A DNA stretch of 46,741 bases, taken from assembly GCA_965660935.1 (NCBI GenBank), contig CBFIBR010000015.1, positions 1 to 46,741 on the forward strand. Reading direction: 5' to 3'. Positions 8,533 to 17,814 of the stretch are shown here, one piece after another (positions within the stretch are counted from its first letter, which is position 1; every line of letters begins with the position of its first letter). The stretch is from UBA1172 sp002457135. Lineage in GTDB: Bacteria; Pseudomonadota; Alphaproteobacteria; Puniceispirillales; UBA1172. The translations under genes and the position numbers were made by a program. Below the pieces are notes generated by a model. It saw only the letters and a program-made list of their open reading frames with translations, ran no database searches and was not told where the DNA came from.

Positions 8533-8556
8533 TTCAGGACCGATCCGAAATGACGC

Positions 8557-9162
8557 ATGACTGACACGATGATGATCCTCCTGGCCGGGCTGGGTGCCTA
8601 CCTGATTGCCTCGATCCCCTTTGGCCTTGTCATCACCCGCCTCATGGGGCTTGGTGATCTGCGCCAGATCGGCAGCGGCAATATCGGCGCGACCAATGTC
8701 CTGCGCACCGGCAACAAGCTGGCCGCCTTTCTGACGCTGGTGATGGATAGCGGCAAGGGCGCGATGGCGGTGCTGGTTGCAGCATCCCTCACCCAGATGC
8801 CGCTTGCCATAGCTGCCGCTGCGGTGATGAGCGTGGTTGGCCATTGCTTTTCGGTCTGGCTCGGCTTCAGGGGCGGCAAGGGCGTTGCCACCGGCATCGG
8901 CGTGGTGCTGGCGATGGCCCCGCTGGCCGGGCTGACCATGATCCTGACCTGGCTGGTGGTTGCCGGGATCAGCCGTATATCCTCCCTCTCGGCGCTGATT
9001 GCCTATGCGGTCTGCCCTGTTGCCCTGATGCTGCTGGCCACTGCTGATGCGGGCAAGGCCTTTGGTGCGGCTGGCGTTGTCATCGCGCTGGTATCGTGGT
9101 GGCAGCATCGCAGTAATATCGGGCGTATCCTTGCAGGGCGGGAGCCAAAAATAGGCCGCTGA
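8557..9162 (+). CDS. plsY: Acyl-phosphate:glycerol-3-phosphate acyltransferase PlsY
   Basis: PlsY is an inner-membrane enzyme that moves an acyl group from acyl phosphate to glycerol-3-phosphate, making lysophosphatidate. The protein is 201 residues with several hydrophobic helices. The three family motifs are seen: SIPFGLVITR followed by GSGNIGATNVLR (about 41-52), the DSGKGAMAV region, and GHCFSVWLGFRGGKGVATGIG (about 96-116). It starts 24 nt after the dihydroorotase-like gene and ends 54 nt before dprA, so it may belong to the same transcript. Confidence 0.95.
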   Translation: MTDTMMILLAGLGAYLIASIPFGLVITRLMGLGDLRQIGSGNIGATNVLRTGNKLAAFLTLVMDSGKGAMAVLVAASLTQMPLAIAAAAVMSVVGHCFSVWLGFRGGKGVATGIGVVLAMAPLAGLTMILTWLVVAGISRISSLSALIAYAVCPVALMLLATADAGKAFGAAGVVIALVSWWQHRSNIGRILAGREPKIGR

Positions 9163-9216
9163 TTTTTTCCTTGGCGCTTAAGCCTTCCTTAAGGATCGCT
9201 CTTTATACTGATCGCC

Positions 9217-10317
9217 ATGAAAGCACTGGAAAAACTTGCCCGGCTGCAACTGATCCGTAGCAGCAAAATCGGCCCCATCACCTTTGGCATCCTGCTGGCC
9301 CGTTACGGTAGCGGCATCGACGCGGTTAAGGCTATTCCTGAACTGGCGCGGCGTTCAGGGGTCAAGCCGGAGCTGGTCAGCATGACCAGCATCGAGGATG
9401 AAATCGCCAGGGTGGAGAAATACGGCGGCAGGATCATCGTTCGCGGTGAGGATGGCTACCCCCCTATTCTCGACATGCTGGATGATGCCCCGGGGGCGAT
9501 CACCATGCGGGGGCATTCGGTGCTGCTGGAAAAACCGGCGGTGGCGATGGTCGGCTCCCGCAACTGTTCGGTCAATGCCGTGACCTTTTCCGAAAAGATT
9601 GCTGATGACCTGGGGCAGGAAGGCCTGGTGGTGGTATCGGGCCTCGCCCGGGGGATTGATGCGGCGGCGCATCGCGGCAGCCTGGCCCATGGAACCATCG
9701 CGGTGGTGGCGGGCGGTATTGACCAGACTTACCCGAGGGAAAACGAAAAGCTCTATCACGCGATCGCGGATCAGGGGCTGCTGATTGCCGAAATGCCGTT
9801 CGGGATGCAACCGCTGGCGCGGCATTTCCCGATCCGTAACCGCCTTATCGCCTCCCTCAGCAGTGGTGTTGTGGTGGTGGAGGCGGGCATGCGATCAGGT
9901 TCGCTCATCACCGCCCGTGAGGCCTCTGATCGGGGTCGTGAGGTTATGGCCCTGCCGGGATCACCACTTGATCCGCGCTCGCTTGGCTGCAACAGCCTGA
10001 TCCGTGATGGCGCAACGCTGATGGTATCAGCGCGTGATGTGATCGAAAACCTGCGTCAGCCTGAATTGAGCATTCCGCCCAGCAAGCCGTGGTCCGCCCA
10101 ATCGGCCAATGATGATACCTCAGCCCCGGCGGATATCACCAAAGCCCGCGACAAACTGAAGGAATTTCTCGGATATGAGGCAACCGAGGTTGACGAATTG
10201 ATCCGTCAATGTCATTTGTCACCTGCTGTCACTCACAGTGCCTTGCTGGAAATGGAACTGGCGGGCGAGGTGATGCGGCATTTCGGCAATCGTGTATCTC
10301 GCGTTTACGAGAGCTGA
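9217..10317 (+). CDS. dprA: DNA-processing protein DprA (Smf)
   Basis: DprA loads RecA onto incoming single-stranded DNA during natural transformation. The Rossmann-like core shows VAMVGSRNCS (about 110), VVSGLARGIDAAAHRG, TIAVVAGGIDQTYPREN, the FPIRNRLIASLSSGVVVVEAG stretch and GSLITAREASDRGREVMALPGSPLDPRSLGCNSLIRDGA. An N-terminal helical region (residues 1-80) and a C-terminal winged-helix domain (about 305-366) complete the usual domain order. The gene is followed 59 nt later by topA, a frequent arrangement in alphaproteobacteria. A CTTAAG inverted repeat lies in the gap upstream. Confidence 0.95.
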   Translation: MKALEKLARLQLIRSSKIGPITFGILLARYGSGIDAVKAIPELARRSGVKPELVSMTSIEDEIARVEKYGGRIIVRGEDGYPPILDMLDDAPGAITMRGHSVLLEKPAVAMVGSRNCSVNAVTFSEKIADDLGQEGLVVVSGLARGIDAAAHRGSLAHGTIAVVAGGIDQTYPRENEKLYHAIADQGLLIAEMPFGMQPLARHFPIRNRLIASLSSGVVVVEAGMRSGSLITAREASDRGREVMALPGSPLDPRSLGCNSLIRDGATLMVSARDVIENLRQPELSIPPSKPWSAQSANDDTSAPADITKARDKLKEFLGYEATEVDELIRQCHLSPAVTHSALLEMELAGEVMRHFGNRVSRVYES

Positions 10318-10376
10318 TAACAAATTGAATACAGAACTATTTTCGCGTCTACTGATAACGGCAGGTATGAAATCGA

Positions 10377-13001
10377 ATGAAAGTTGTTGTTGTCGAATCA
10401 CCAGCCAAAGCAAAAACCATCAACAAGTATCTGGGTGACGGCTACAAGGTGCTGGCCTCGGTCGGGCATATCCGTGATCTGCCCCGGAAAGACGGATCGG
10501 TTGACCCCGACCGTGACTTTGCCATGAAATGGGAGGTCTCGGCCCGCAGCAACACGCCCATCGGTGATATTCGCAGCGCCCTCAAAGGGGCCACCAAGCT
10601 GATCCTCGCCACTGACCCTGACCGTGAGGGTGAGGCGATATCCTGGCATGTTCTCGAAGTCATGAATGAGAAAAAGGCCATCGGTTCCATGCCGGTTGAA
10701 CGGGTCGTGTTCAATGAGATTACCAAGAACGCCATTCTCGATGCCATGCAGAAACCCCGCCAGATCAACAGTGAACTGGTTGAGGCCTATCTGGCCCGGC
10801 GGGCGCTCGATTATCTGGTCGGGTTCGGGATTTCCCCCCTGCTGTGGCGCAAACTGCCCGGGGCGCGCTCGGCAGGGCGGGTCCAGTCGGTCGCCCTCAA
10901 GCTGATCTGTGAGCGTGAAGCCGAAATTGAGGCCTTCAACGCTGATGAATACTGGTCAGTCGAAGCTGTCGTCACCAAAGAGGATGGCAGCGATCTGGTC
11001 GTCAGGCTGACCCATCTTGACCGCAAGAAACTGGGCAAGCTTGATCTGTCCAATGAAACCATGGCACTGGCCGCGGTGGAGGCGGTCAAGGCATCCACGC
11101 TCGAAGTCGAGGAAGTCGAAACCCGCCGCGTCAAGCGCAACCCGCAACCGCCCTTCACCACCTCAACCATGCAGCAGGAAGCCAGCCGCAAGCTCGGCTT
11201 TTCGGCATCACGGACCATGCGCGTGGCCCAGAAACTCTATGAAGGCATCAATATCGGTGCCGAGACTACAGGGCTGATCACCTATATGCGGACCGACGGG
11301 GTTCAGCTCAGCCAGGAAGCCATCGGCGATATCCGGAAGGCGATCTCAACCCTCAAGGGGGATCGCTTTGTGCCGACCACACCACGGGTCTATAAATCCC
11401 GTGCCGCCAACGCGCAGGAGGCCCATGAAGCGATCAGGCCAACCGATATCAGCCGCAGGCCCGAAGATATCGCCCGTTTCCTCGATGATGACCAGCGCAA
11501 GCTCTATGACCTTGTCTGGCGGCGCACCATGGCCAGCCAGATGCAATCCGCCGAAATCGACCAGACCGGTGCTGATATCGTTGACCGTGCCGGCAAGGTG
11601 ACGTTGCGGGCCAGTGGTTCTGTCATCGTGTTTGAAGGCTTCCTGTCAATCTATCGGGAAAGCCGGGATGATGCCAACGGCCCCGGCCCGGCTGGGGGTA
11701 AAGGTGATGATGATGACCGCAAATTCCTGCCGCCACTGGCGAGTGGTGAGCCGCTGGGCCTGAAGGACAGCAAGGCCGAACAGCATTTCACCCAGCCGCC
11801 ACCGCGCTACACCGATGCCAGCCTGGTCAAGAAGATGGAAGAACTGGGCATTGGCCGCCCGTCAACCTATTCGAGCATCATTTCGGTGTTGCAGGACCGT
11901 GAATACGTCATCAAGGACCGTGGCCGTTTCATTCCCGAAGACACCGGCCGGATAGTTTCCGCCTTCCTTGAGAGCTTCTTTGCCCGCTATGTCGAATACG
12001 GCTTCACCGCTCGGCTGGAGGAAGACCTGGACCGTGTTTCCGATGGCAAGGTCGACTGGAAAGAGCTGCTTGCCTCCTTCTGGAAGGATTTCAAGGCCCA
12101 GATTGATGGCATGACCGATCTCAGCCGGGGTGATGTGCTGGAAAAGGTCGATATGCTGCTGGAACAGCATTTCTTCCCCACCGGTGATGACGGCAAACCG
12201 ATGCGCAAATGCAATCATTGCGCTGATGGTATCCTCGGGCTTCAGCTGGGCCGCTATGGTGCGTTTATCGGCTGTTCAAACTACCCCGAATGCAAATACA
12301 CCCGCCAGCTCGATTCCGATGAAAGCGACGCTGGCCATGACAGTTTCGCCGATGGTGAAAAGCAGCTCGGCTCCGATCCTGAAAGCGGCATGGAAGTCTG
12401 GCTCAAGAAAGGGCCATACGGGCTTTACGTCCAGCTTGGCGGGGCTGACGTGAAAAAACCGAAACGTTGCAGCCTGCCCAAGGACATGACGCATACCAGC
12501 ATCGACCTCGGCATCGCGCTGTCGCTTCTGGAGCTGCCGCGTGATATCGGCGCGCACCCCAATACAAATGAGATGATTGAGGCCGGGATCGGCCGCTATG
12601 GCCCGTTCCTGCGTTATGCCGGCAATTACGTCAGCCTGCCCGCCGATGACACCGTGATCACCATCGGGATCAACCATGCGGTTGAGCTGATCGACCAGTC
12701 CGGCAAGACCCCGGCCCGCAGCCTGGGCCAGCCTGAGGGCGGGGCCGAAATCCGCATCAAATCCGGCCGTTTCGGGCCTTATGTCGAACAGGACAGCATC
12801 CGGGCCACGATCCCCAAAGCCATGGATCCGGAAACCCTGACGCTGGAAGAAGCCATCAGGCTGATCACCGAAAAGAAAGCCAAGGGCCCATCGCGCAAGA
12901 AAGCCCCCAAAGGCAGCAGCAAAAAGAAAACCGCTGCCAAAAAGTCACCGGCCAAAAAGAAAGCATCAGCAAAAAAATCTCCCGCCAGTAAAAAGAGCTA
13001 G
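10377..13001 (+). CDS. topA: DNA topoisomerase I
   Basis: Type IA topoisomerase that relaxes negative supercoils. The N-terminal Toprim domain starts VVVVESPAKAKTINKYLG and contains DPDREGEAISWH. The active-site tyrosine is Y303 in GLITYMRTDG. One clear four-Cys zinc ribbon (CNHC ... CSNYPEC, about residues 610-640) is followed by repeated topoisomerase C-terminal units (YGLYVQLGG, YGPFLRYAGNYVSL, FGPYVEQ). The last roughly 45 residues are a Lys/Ser/Ala-rich tail resembling histone H1-like tails, common in alphaproteobacterial TopA and probably a DNA-binding element. The ATG at 10377 is not in frame with another ATG at 10367. Confidence 0.97.
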   Translation: MKVVVVESPAKAKTINKYLGDGYKVLASVGHIRDLPRKDGSVDPDRDFAMKWEVSARSNTPIGDIRSALKGATKLILATDPDREGEAISWHVLEVMNEKKAIGSMPVERVVFNEITKNAILDAMQKPRQINSELVEAYLARRALDYLVGFGISPLLWRKLPGARSAGRVQSVALKLICEREAEIEAFNADEYWSVEAVVTKEDGSDLVVRLTHLDRKKLGKLDLSNETMALAAVEAVKASTLEVEEVETRRVKRNPQPPFTTSTMQQEASRKLGFSASRTMRVAQKLYEGINIGAETTGLITYMRTDGVQLSQEAIGDIRKAISTLKGDRFVPTTPRVYKSRAANAQEAHEAIRPTDISRRPEDIARFLDDDQRKLYDLVWRRTMASQMQSAEIDQTGADIVDRAGKVTLRASGSVIVFEGFLSIYRESRDDANGPGPAGGKGDDDDRKFLPPLASGEPLGLKDSKAEQHFTQPPPRYTDASLVKKMEELGIGRPSTYSSIISVLQDREYVIKDRGRFIPEDTGRIVSAFLESFFARYVEYGFTARLEEDLDRVSDGKVDWKELLASFWKDFKAQIDGMTDLSRGDVLEKVDMLLEQHFFPTGDDGKPMRKCNHCADGILGLQLGRYGAFIGCSNYPECKYTRQLDSDESDAGHDSFADGEKQLGSDPESGMEVWLKKGPYGLYVQLGGADVKKPKRCSLPKDMTHTSIDLGIALSLLELPRDIGAHPNTNEMIEAGIGRYGPFLRYAGNYVSLPADDTVITIGINHAVELIDQSGKTPARSLGQPEGGAEIRIKSGRFGPYVEQDSIRATIPKAMDPETLTLEEAIRLITEKKAKGPSRKKAPKGSSKKKTAAKKSPAKKKASAKKSPASKKS

Positions 13002-13011
13002 GGGGCAGATC

Positions 13012-15342
13012 ATGGCTGATGCTGATGATCATGAGAGGGATGAAGATGATATTCCCGCTGAGGACGCACTTCCCGATGATGCCAGCCTGATTGCCTTTAT
13101 CACCGAACAGCCCGAACCGCCCAAGGTCAAGGAAATCGCCCGTGCCTTTAACATCAGGGCGGATAAACGGGCTGAATTGCGCCGTCATCTGCGGCATCTC
13201 GCCGAAACGGGCCAGCTCAAGAGCATTGATGGCCGCAGGATGGCCGCACCGGAACGGCTGCCGCCGGTGGCTGTGCTGGATATTGTTGAGATCAACCATG
13301 ATGGTGAAGGCATCGCCGCGCCGGTTGAAGACAGGCTGGATCACAACGCCAGGATACTGGTGGTCCCTGACCGGAGACGCGGCAAGGCCTTTGGCAAGGG
13401 TGAGCGGGTTCTGGCCAAGCTGACCCTGGTCGGCCCTGATGAATACGAGGCGCGGATAATCCGCAAGCTCGATCGTCATCGCCCGGTCATGTTCGGGCTG
13501 GTGATATCAGCCCGCAACGGTTTTATGCTGGAGCCGGTGGAACGCAACGCACGCAGCCCGCTGGACCTGCTGCCCCCCGAAGACAAGATACCCTTTGCGG
13601 ATGGTGACCTGATTGAGGCAGAGGTTTTGCGTTCTTCGGGTTACGCCAACAAAAAGGCAAGGGTCACCCGCAACCTTGGCCCCGCCGATCAGCCCGGGGC
13701 GTATTCGGCCCTGGCGGTGGCGGAATACGGCATCAGGCACGCTTTCCCCGAAGAGGCCCTGATTGAAGCCGACAAGGCAAAAAAACCTGTTCTGGGTGAG
13801 CGGGAGGATTTACGCGACCTCAAGCTGGTGACCATTGACGGGGCAGATGCCCGTGATTTTGATGATGCCGTTTGTGCCGAACCCCTGCCCGGGGGCGGGT
13901 TCAGGGTGGTGGTCGCCATCGCCGATGTGGCCCATTATGTGGCAGAAGACAGCGCCCTTGATCGTGAGGCCATCCAGCGCGGCAATTCGGTTTATCTGCC
14001 TGATCGCGTCATCCCGATGCTGCCGGAGGTTCTGTCCAATGGTCTGTGTTCCCTCGTCCCGGGTGAGGAAAGGGCATGCCTCGCCGTTGAGATGATGATT
14101 GATGCAAACGGCCATAAGACAAAGCACCGGTTCATGCGCGGGCTGATGCTGTCGCATGCCAGGCTGACCTATGATGCGGTTGAAGAATTCAGGCTTGGCC
14201 ATGATACCGACCCCCCCGCCGGGCTGGAGGCATCGGTCATCAACACCATGCTGGATGCCTATGAATGCCTTGCCGCCAGTCGCCGGGAACGCGGTGCGCT
14301 GGAACTTGATCTGCCGGAAAAACGGGTCCGCTTTGATGATGACGGCAAGGCCGTTGCGATTGATCGCAAGAGGCAAACGATCAGCCAGAAACTAATCGAA
14401 GAGTTCATGATCCTGGCCAATGTTTCCGCGGCTGAAACGCTGGAGAGCAACAACCGGCTCTGCGTTTTTCGTGCGCATGAACCGCCTGCCCCGGAAAAGG
14501 TGGATGCATTGCATCTGCTGGCCCGCAGCATGGAGTTGTCTTTCCCCAAGGGTCAGGTTATCCGGCCCCGGCATTTCAACACCCTGCTCCAGGCTGCCCA
14601 AAAGAAAGATGATCCGGCAGGGTTTGCGCTCCTCAACGAAACCGTTTTGAGGAGCCAGTCCCAGGCGGATTATCGCATCACCAACCCCGGGCATTTCGGG
14701 CTTGCCCTGTTGCAATACGCGCATTTCACCTCACCGATCCGGCGATACGCCGATCTGATGGTGCATCGCCAGATCATCGCGCTGCTGGAAAACCGCGACC
14801 CTGATACCGATACCGTCAAGGCCGCTGAAACCGCCACGTCGATTTCCGAAACCGAACGCCAGGCTGCGGCTGCCGAACGCCGCACCATTGACCGTTTCGC
14901 CGCCAGCCTGATGCAGCATCGCATCGGCCAGATGGTCGAAGGCAAGATCAACACGATCACCTCATTCGGGGCGTTTGTTGAAATCGATCACAGCGGGGTT
15001 GAAGGCCTGCTCCCCCTTGGCCGACTGCCCCAGGACTACTATGAGGCTGATGCGGTGGAAGGCATCATCAAGGGTCGCCAGAGCGGGCTGACCCTGCGCA
15101 CAGGCGACAGCATCACCATCATGATTGAGGATGTCTCCCCGCTCAAGGCCATGGTGGGGCTGACCTATGTTGATGATGGCAAGCCGGTTGAGCGCGGCGC
15201 ATCCCATGGCGGCAGGCCCGGGCGGCGCGGCGCATCCGGCCGGAACCGTCCATCAGCCCGCAAAGGTGCCGGTAAAGGCGCTGGTAAAGGTGCCGGCTCA
15301 AAAGGGCGGGCTTCGAAAAAGGGCAAAAAACAGCCCCGTTAA
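13012..15342 (+). CDS. rnr: Ribonuclease R
   Basis: This is a 3'-5' exoribonuclease that degrades structured RNA. A winged-helix N-terminus (KVKEIARAFNIRADKRAELRRHLRHL, about 36-62) precedes cold-shock domains, the RNB catalytic domain with GADARDFDDAVCAE (metal-binding Asp cluster, about 277-290) and the TSPIRRYADLMVHRQ motif (about 576-590). A C-terminal S1 domain includes GKINTITSFGAFVEI. The final 50 or so residues are a Gly/Arg/Lys-rich tail with AGKGAGKGAG repeats. The gene begins 10 nt after topA, with GGGGGCAG before the ATG, so the two are likely co-expressed. Confidence 0.96.
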   Translation: MADADDHERDEDDIPAEDALPDDASLIAFITEQPEPPKVKEIARAFNIRADKRAELRRHLRHLAETGQLKSIDGRRMAAPERLPPVAVLDIVEINHDGEGIAAPVEDRLDHNARILVVPDRRRGKAFGKGERVLAKLTLVGPDEYEARIIRKLDRHRPVMFGLVISARNGFMLEPVERNARSPLDLLPPEDKIPFADGDLIEAEVLRSSGYANKKARVTRNLGPADQPGAYSALAVAEYGIRHAFPEEALIEADKAKKPVLGEREDLRDLKLVTIDGADARDFDDAVCAEPLPGGGFRVVVAIADVAHYVAEDSALDREAIQRGNSVYLPDRVIPMLPEVLSNGLCSLVPGEERACLAVEMMIDANGHKTKHRFMRGLMLSHARLTYDAVEEFRLGHDTDPPAGLEASVINTMLDAYECLAASRRERGALELDLPEKRVRFDDDGKAVAIDRKRQTISQKLIEEFMILANVSAAETLESNNRLCVFRAHEPPAPEKVDALHLLARSMELSFPKGQVIRPRHFNTLLQAAQKKDDPAGFALLNETVLRSQSQADYRITNPGHFGLALLQYAHFTSPIRRYADLMVHRQIIALLENRDPDTDTVKAAETATSISETERQAAAAERRTIDRFAASLMQHRIGQMVEGKINTITSFGAFVEIDHSGVEGLLPLGRLPQDYYEADAVEGIIKGRQSGLTLRTGDSITIMIEDVSPLKAMVGLTYVDDGKPVERGASHGGRPGRRGASGRNRPSARKGAGKGAGKGAGSKGRASKKGKKQPR

Positions 15343-15345
15343 GGC

Positions 15346-15374
15346 TTGACATTCCCCGGTGGATAGGCGATTTT
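15346..15374 (+). promoter_or_regulatory. Possible promoter for rpmG
   Basis: CTTGACA (15345-15351) is an excellent alphaproteobacterial -35 element, just after the rnr stop codon. At 17 bp spacing the -10 would be GATTTT (15369-15374), which is weak. The call rests mainly on the -35 and on the need for strong ribosomal-protein expression. Confidence 0.45.
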
Positions 15375-15389
15375 CCGCGCCTATGGAAT

Positions 15390-15403
15390 GCGCCATCTGG
15401 CGC
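15390..15403 (+). promoter_or_regulatory. Hairpin in the rpmG leader
   Basis: GCGCCA-TC-TGGCGC is a perfect 6-bp inverted repeat 18 nt before the rpmG start. A second imperfect hairpin (AGGCG ... CGCCT) lies just upstream at about 15365-15382. No U-run follows, so they are not obvious terminators. They could modulate rpmG translation or be incidental. Confidence 0.4.
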
Positions 15404-15421
15404 TGTTGATGGAGTTCTGTC

Positions 15422-15589
15422 ATGGCAAAGCCGGCAACCCTTCAGATCAAGCTGGTCAGCACCGCTGACACCGGTTACTACTATGTGACCAAGAAAAACC
15501 CGCGCACCAAGCCGGAAAAGCTTGAACTGAAAAAATACGATCCTCGCGCCCGAAAGCACGTTCTTTTCCGTGAGGCCAAAATCAAGTAA
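15422..15589 (+). CDS. rpmG: Large ribosomal subunit protein bL33
   Basis: The 55-residue product begins MAKPATLQIKLVSTADTG and continues with YYYVTKKNPR, a lysine-rich stretch and a C-terminal KHVLFREAKIK. This is the bL33 pattern. It lacks the CxxC pairs of the zinc-binding form, so it is the zinc-independent (C-minus) type. The ATG is preceded by TGGAG. It follows rnr after a 79-nt gap containing a good -35 element and two hairpins. Confidence 0.96.
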   Translation: MAKPATLQIKLVSTADTGYYYVTKKNPRTKPEKLELKKYDPRARKHVLFREAKIK

Positions 15590-15614
15590 ACTTGGTTATT
15601 CTGAGGAATAGGCC

Positions 15615-16520
15615 ATGCGACTTGGTATTGATCTAGGGGGCACCAAAACCGAAGCCGTCATCCTCGGTGATGACGGCTCTATTATTTGGCGCAAACGCCA
15701 GCCCACCCCCCAGCTCGACTATAAAGCCATCATCACCTCCATCAGCCAGCTCATCACCGATGCTGCCGATGAGACCGGATTTACCGGCCCTGTCGGTATG
15801 GGTATTCCCGGCAGCATCAACCCGTCTGATGGCACGGTCCACGGGGCCAGCACCCAGGTGCTGAACGGGCAGAACCTGAAAACCGATTGTGAGGCGGCAA
15901 CCGGGCGTGATTTCCGGCTTGAGAATGATGCCAACTGCTTTGTCCTGTCCGAAGCCAGTGATGGCGCGGCATCTGGTCATAATGTTGTCTTTGGCGCGAT
16001 CCTCGGCACAGGCTGCGGGGGCGGGTTCGTCCATGGCGGCAAGGTTATCAGTGGCCAGCACAACATCACCGGTGAATGGGGGCATACTCCCCTGCCCTGG
16101 CCGATTGACGATGAATACGTTGACCATGACTGCTGGTGCGGGATGAGGGGTTGCCTTGAAACCTATCTGGCCGGGCCTGCGGTTTCAGCCGAATATGAGA
16201 AACTCAGCGGCAAGGCCATGACGGTTCAGGAAATCGCCGCCAATGCCCATCTTGATCTGGCCGCGCAATGCGTATTGCAGGCGTTTGAAGACAGGCTGGC
16301 CCGCGCCCTCAGCCAGATGATCACCCTGATTGACCCTGATGCTATTGTTCTCGGGGGCGGGCTATCCAATCTTGACCGGATCTACACGAATGTACCGCGC
16401 AAGTTTTCGTCATTCGTTTTTTCCTCTTCCCCGGTCAAAACCCCTCTCCTGAAACCGAAATATGGGGACTCGAGCGGTGTCCGTGGCGCTGCCTGGCTCT
16501 GGGGCGATGGCACAGCGTGA
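15615..16520 (+). CDS. mak: ROK-family sugar kinase, fructokinase (Mak) type
   Basis: This cytosolic ATP-dependent sugar kinase resembles E. coli Mak along its length. It starts MRLGIDLGGTKTEAVILGDDG (ATP loop), then VGMGIPGSI, LENDANCFVLSEA with the catalytic Asp (near 105), GTGCGGGFVHGG and the ROK signature GEWGHTPLPWP. The ROK zinc-binding Cys group appears in CWCGMRGCLETYLAGPA (about 175-191). The C-terminus ends GDSSGVRGAAWLW, as in Mak. Fructose is the likely substrate, though mannose or other hexoses are possible. A GAGGAAT ribosome-binding site precedes the ATG. The 3' end overlaps dinB by 14 nt. Confidence 0.9.
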   Translation: MRLGIDLGGTKTEAVILGDDGSIIWRKRQPTPQLDYKAIITSISQLITDAADETGFTGPVGMGIPGSINPSDGTVHGASTQVLNGQNLKTDCEAATGRDFRLENDANCFVLSEASDGAASGHNVVFGAILGTGCGGGFVHGGKVISGQHNITGEWGHTPLPWPIDDEYVDHDCWCGMRGCLETYLAGPAVSAEYEKLSGKAMTVQEIAANAHLDLAAQCVLQAFEDRLARALSQMITLIDPDAIVLGGGLSNLDRIYTNVPRKFSSFVFSSSPVKTPLLKPKYGDSSGVRGAAWLWGDGTA

Positions 16521-17799
16521 TACCCTATGCCGTGACTGCGGGCTGACCGCAAGCCTGCCGATCAGGGAAACCTGCCCTGATTGCGGCAGTCACCGGATTA
16601 TTCAGCACCCTGAACTGGCCCGGCTTTCACTGGCGCATATCGATTGTGATGCCTTCTACGCCAGCATCGAAAAACGCGATAACCCTGATCTGCTGCACAA
16701 GCCGGTGATCGTTGGCGGCGGCAAGCGCGGGGTTGTTGCCACCGCATGCTATGTGGCACGGATCAACGGTGTCCGGTCCGCGATGCCGATGTTCAAGGCA
16801 CTGGCGCTCTGCCCCGATGCCGTGGTGATCAAACCCAGAATGCAGGTCTATCGTGATGCCGGTATGCGGATCAGAACCCTGATGCGGGAGCTGACCCCCC
16901 TGGTGGAACCGCTGTCGATTGATGAGGCCTTTCTGGACATGACGGGAACGGAACGCCTGCATGGCAAGCATCCGGCGGCCAGCCTGGCTGATCTGGCGCA
17001 TCGCGTTAAGCGGGACATCGGCGTGACCATCTCCATCGGTCTGGCCGCCAATAAATCCATGGCCAAGATTGCATCCGATCAGGACAAGCCCAACGGATTT
17101 CACATTATCGGCGGGGATGAGGCGGCGGCATGGCTGGCGGAAAAGCCTGTATCCATCCTCTACGGGGCAGGCAAGGCCCTGGTGCGGAAGCTGAATGACA
17201 ATGGCCTCAGAACCTGCGGCGAGCTGGCGGCGGCTGATGCGCGCACGGTGATGATGGTGGCGGGTGAGATCGGCCCCAGATTGCAGGAACGCGCCGCCGG
17301 AATTGACCACCGAAAGGTCATCCCTGATGAAGCCGCCAAGAGCATTTCATCCGAAACAACCTTTGATGTGGATATTGAGGATCGTGAACGTCTGCTGGCC
17401 TGGCTGCTCACCCTGTCGGAAAAGGTTTCATCCCGGCTCAAGCAAAAGGAACTGGCCGGCAAGCGGGTGGTACTAAAGCTCAAGACAGCGGATTTCAAGC
17501 TCATCACCCGGTCGGTCACGCTGATGGCCCCCACCCGCATGAGTGAGCAGATTTTCAGCCATGGCAGCAGCCTGCTGGAAAAAGAAATCGGCCGGGGCAA
17601 ACGCTGGCGACTGATCGGTATCGGGGTTGAAACGCTCACTGATCTGGAGGGTGCGGACCCGCCTGATCTGGCTGATCCTGACCGGGACAGGCGGCACCGT
17701 CTGGAACAGGCCATGGACAAGGTTCGTGATCGTCACGGCGGCGACAAGATCATCAAGGGCAGACGGTTAGGCCTGGATGGTGATGAAACCGGGAAGTAA
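16507..17799 (+). CDS. dinB: DNA polymerase IV with N-terminal zinc ribbon
   Basis: Y-family translesion polymerase. The catalytic core shows LAHIDCDAFYASIEKRD (metal Asp), KRGVVATACYVARINGVRSAMPM, LSIDEAFLDMTG (metal Asp/Glu) and SIGLAANKSMAKIASDQDKP. Helix-hairpin-helix and little-finger domains follow. Before the core is a four-Cys ribbon (CRDC ... CPDC, about residues 8-27), a feature I know from other alphaproteobacterial DinB proteins. I start at the ATG at 16507 rather than 16462, because the upstream residues overlap mak and are not conserved in character. No obvious LexA box is seen, and the gene appears to be co-transcribed with mak. Confidence 0.94.
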   Translation: MAQRDTLCRDCGLTASLPIRETCPDCGSHRIIQHPELARLSLAHIDCDAFYASIEKRDNPDLLHKPVIVGGGKRGVVATACYVARINGVRSAMPMFKALALCPDAVVIKPRMQVYRDAGMRIRTLMRELTPLVEPLSIDEAFLDMTGTERLHGKHPAASLADLAHRVKRDIGVTISIGLAANKSMAKIASDQDKPNGFHIIGGDEAAAWLAEKPVSILYGAGKALVRKLNDNGLRTCGELAAADARTVMMVAGEIGPRLQERAAGIDHRKVIPDEAAKSISSETTFDVDIEDRERLLAWLLTLSEKVSSRLKQKELAGKRVVLKLKTADFKLITRSVTLMAPTRMSEQIFSHGSSLLEKEIGRGKRWRLIGIGVETLTDLEGADPPDLADPDRDRRHRLEQAMDKVRDRHGGDKIIKGRRLGLDGDETGK

Positions 17800-17814
17800 T
17801 CCGGCCGGAGGTGA

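Noticed and set aside
8227..9108. 293-residue minus-strand frame opposite pyrC'/plsY
   Set aside because: It is antisense to two recognised genes and is Gln/His/Gly/Arg-rich in the way shadow frames are here.
9163..9216. CTTAAG inverted repeat as a plsY terminator
   Set aside because: The self-complementary hexamers give only a weak stem, and the T-run precedes rather than follows it.
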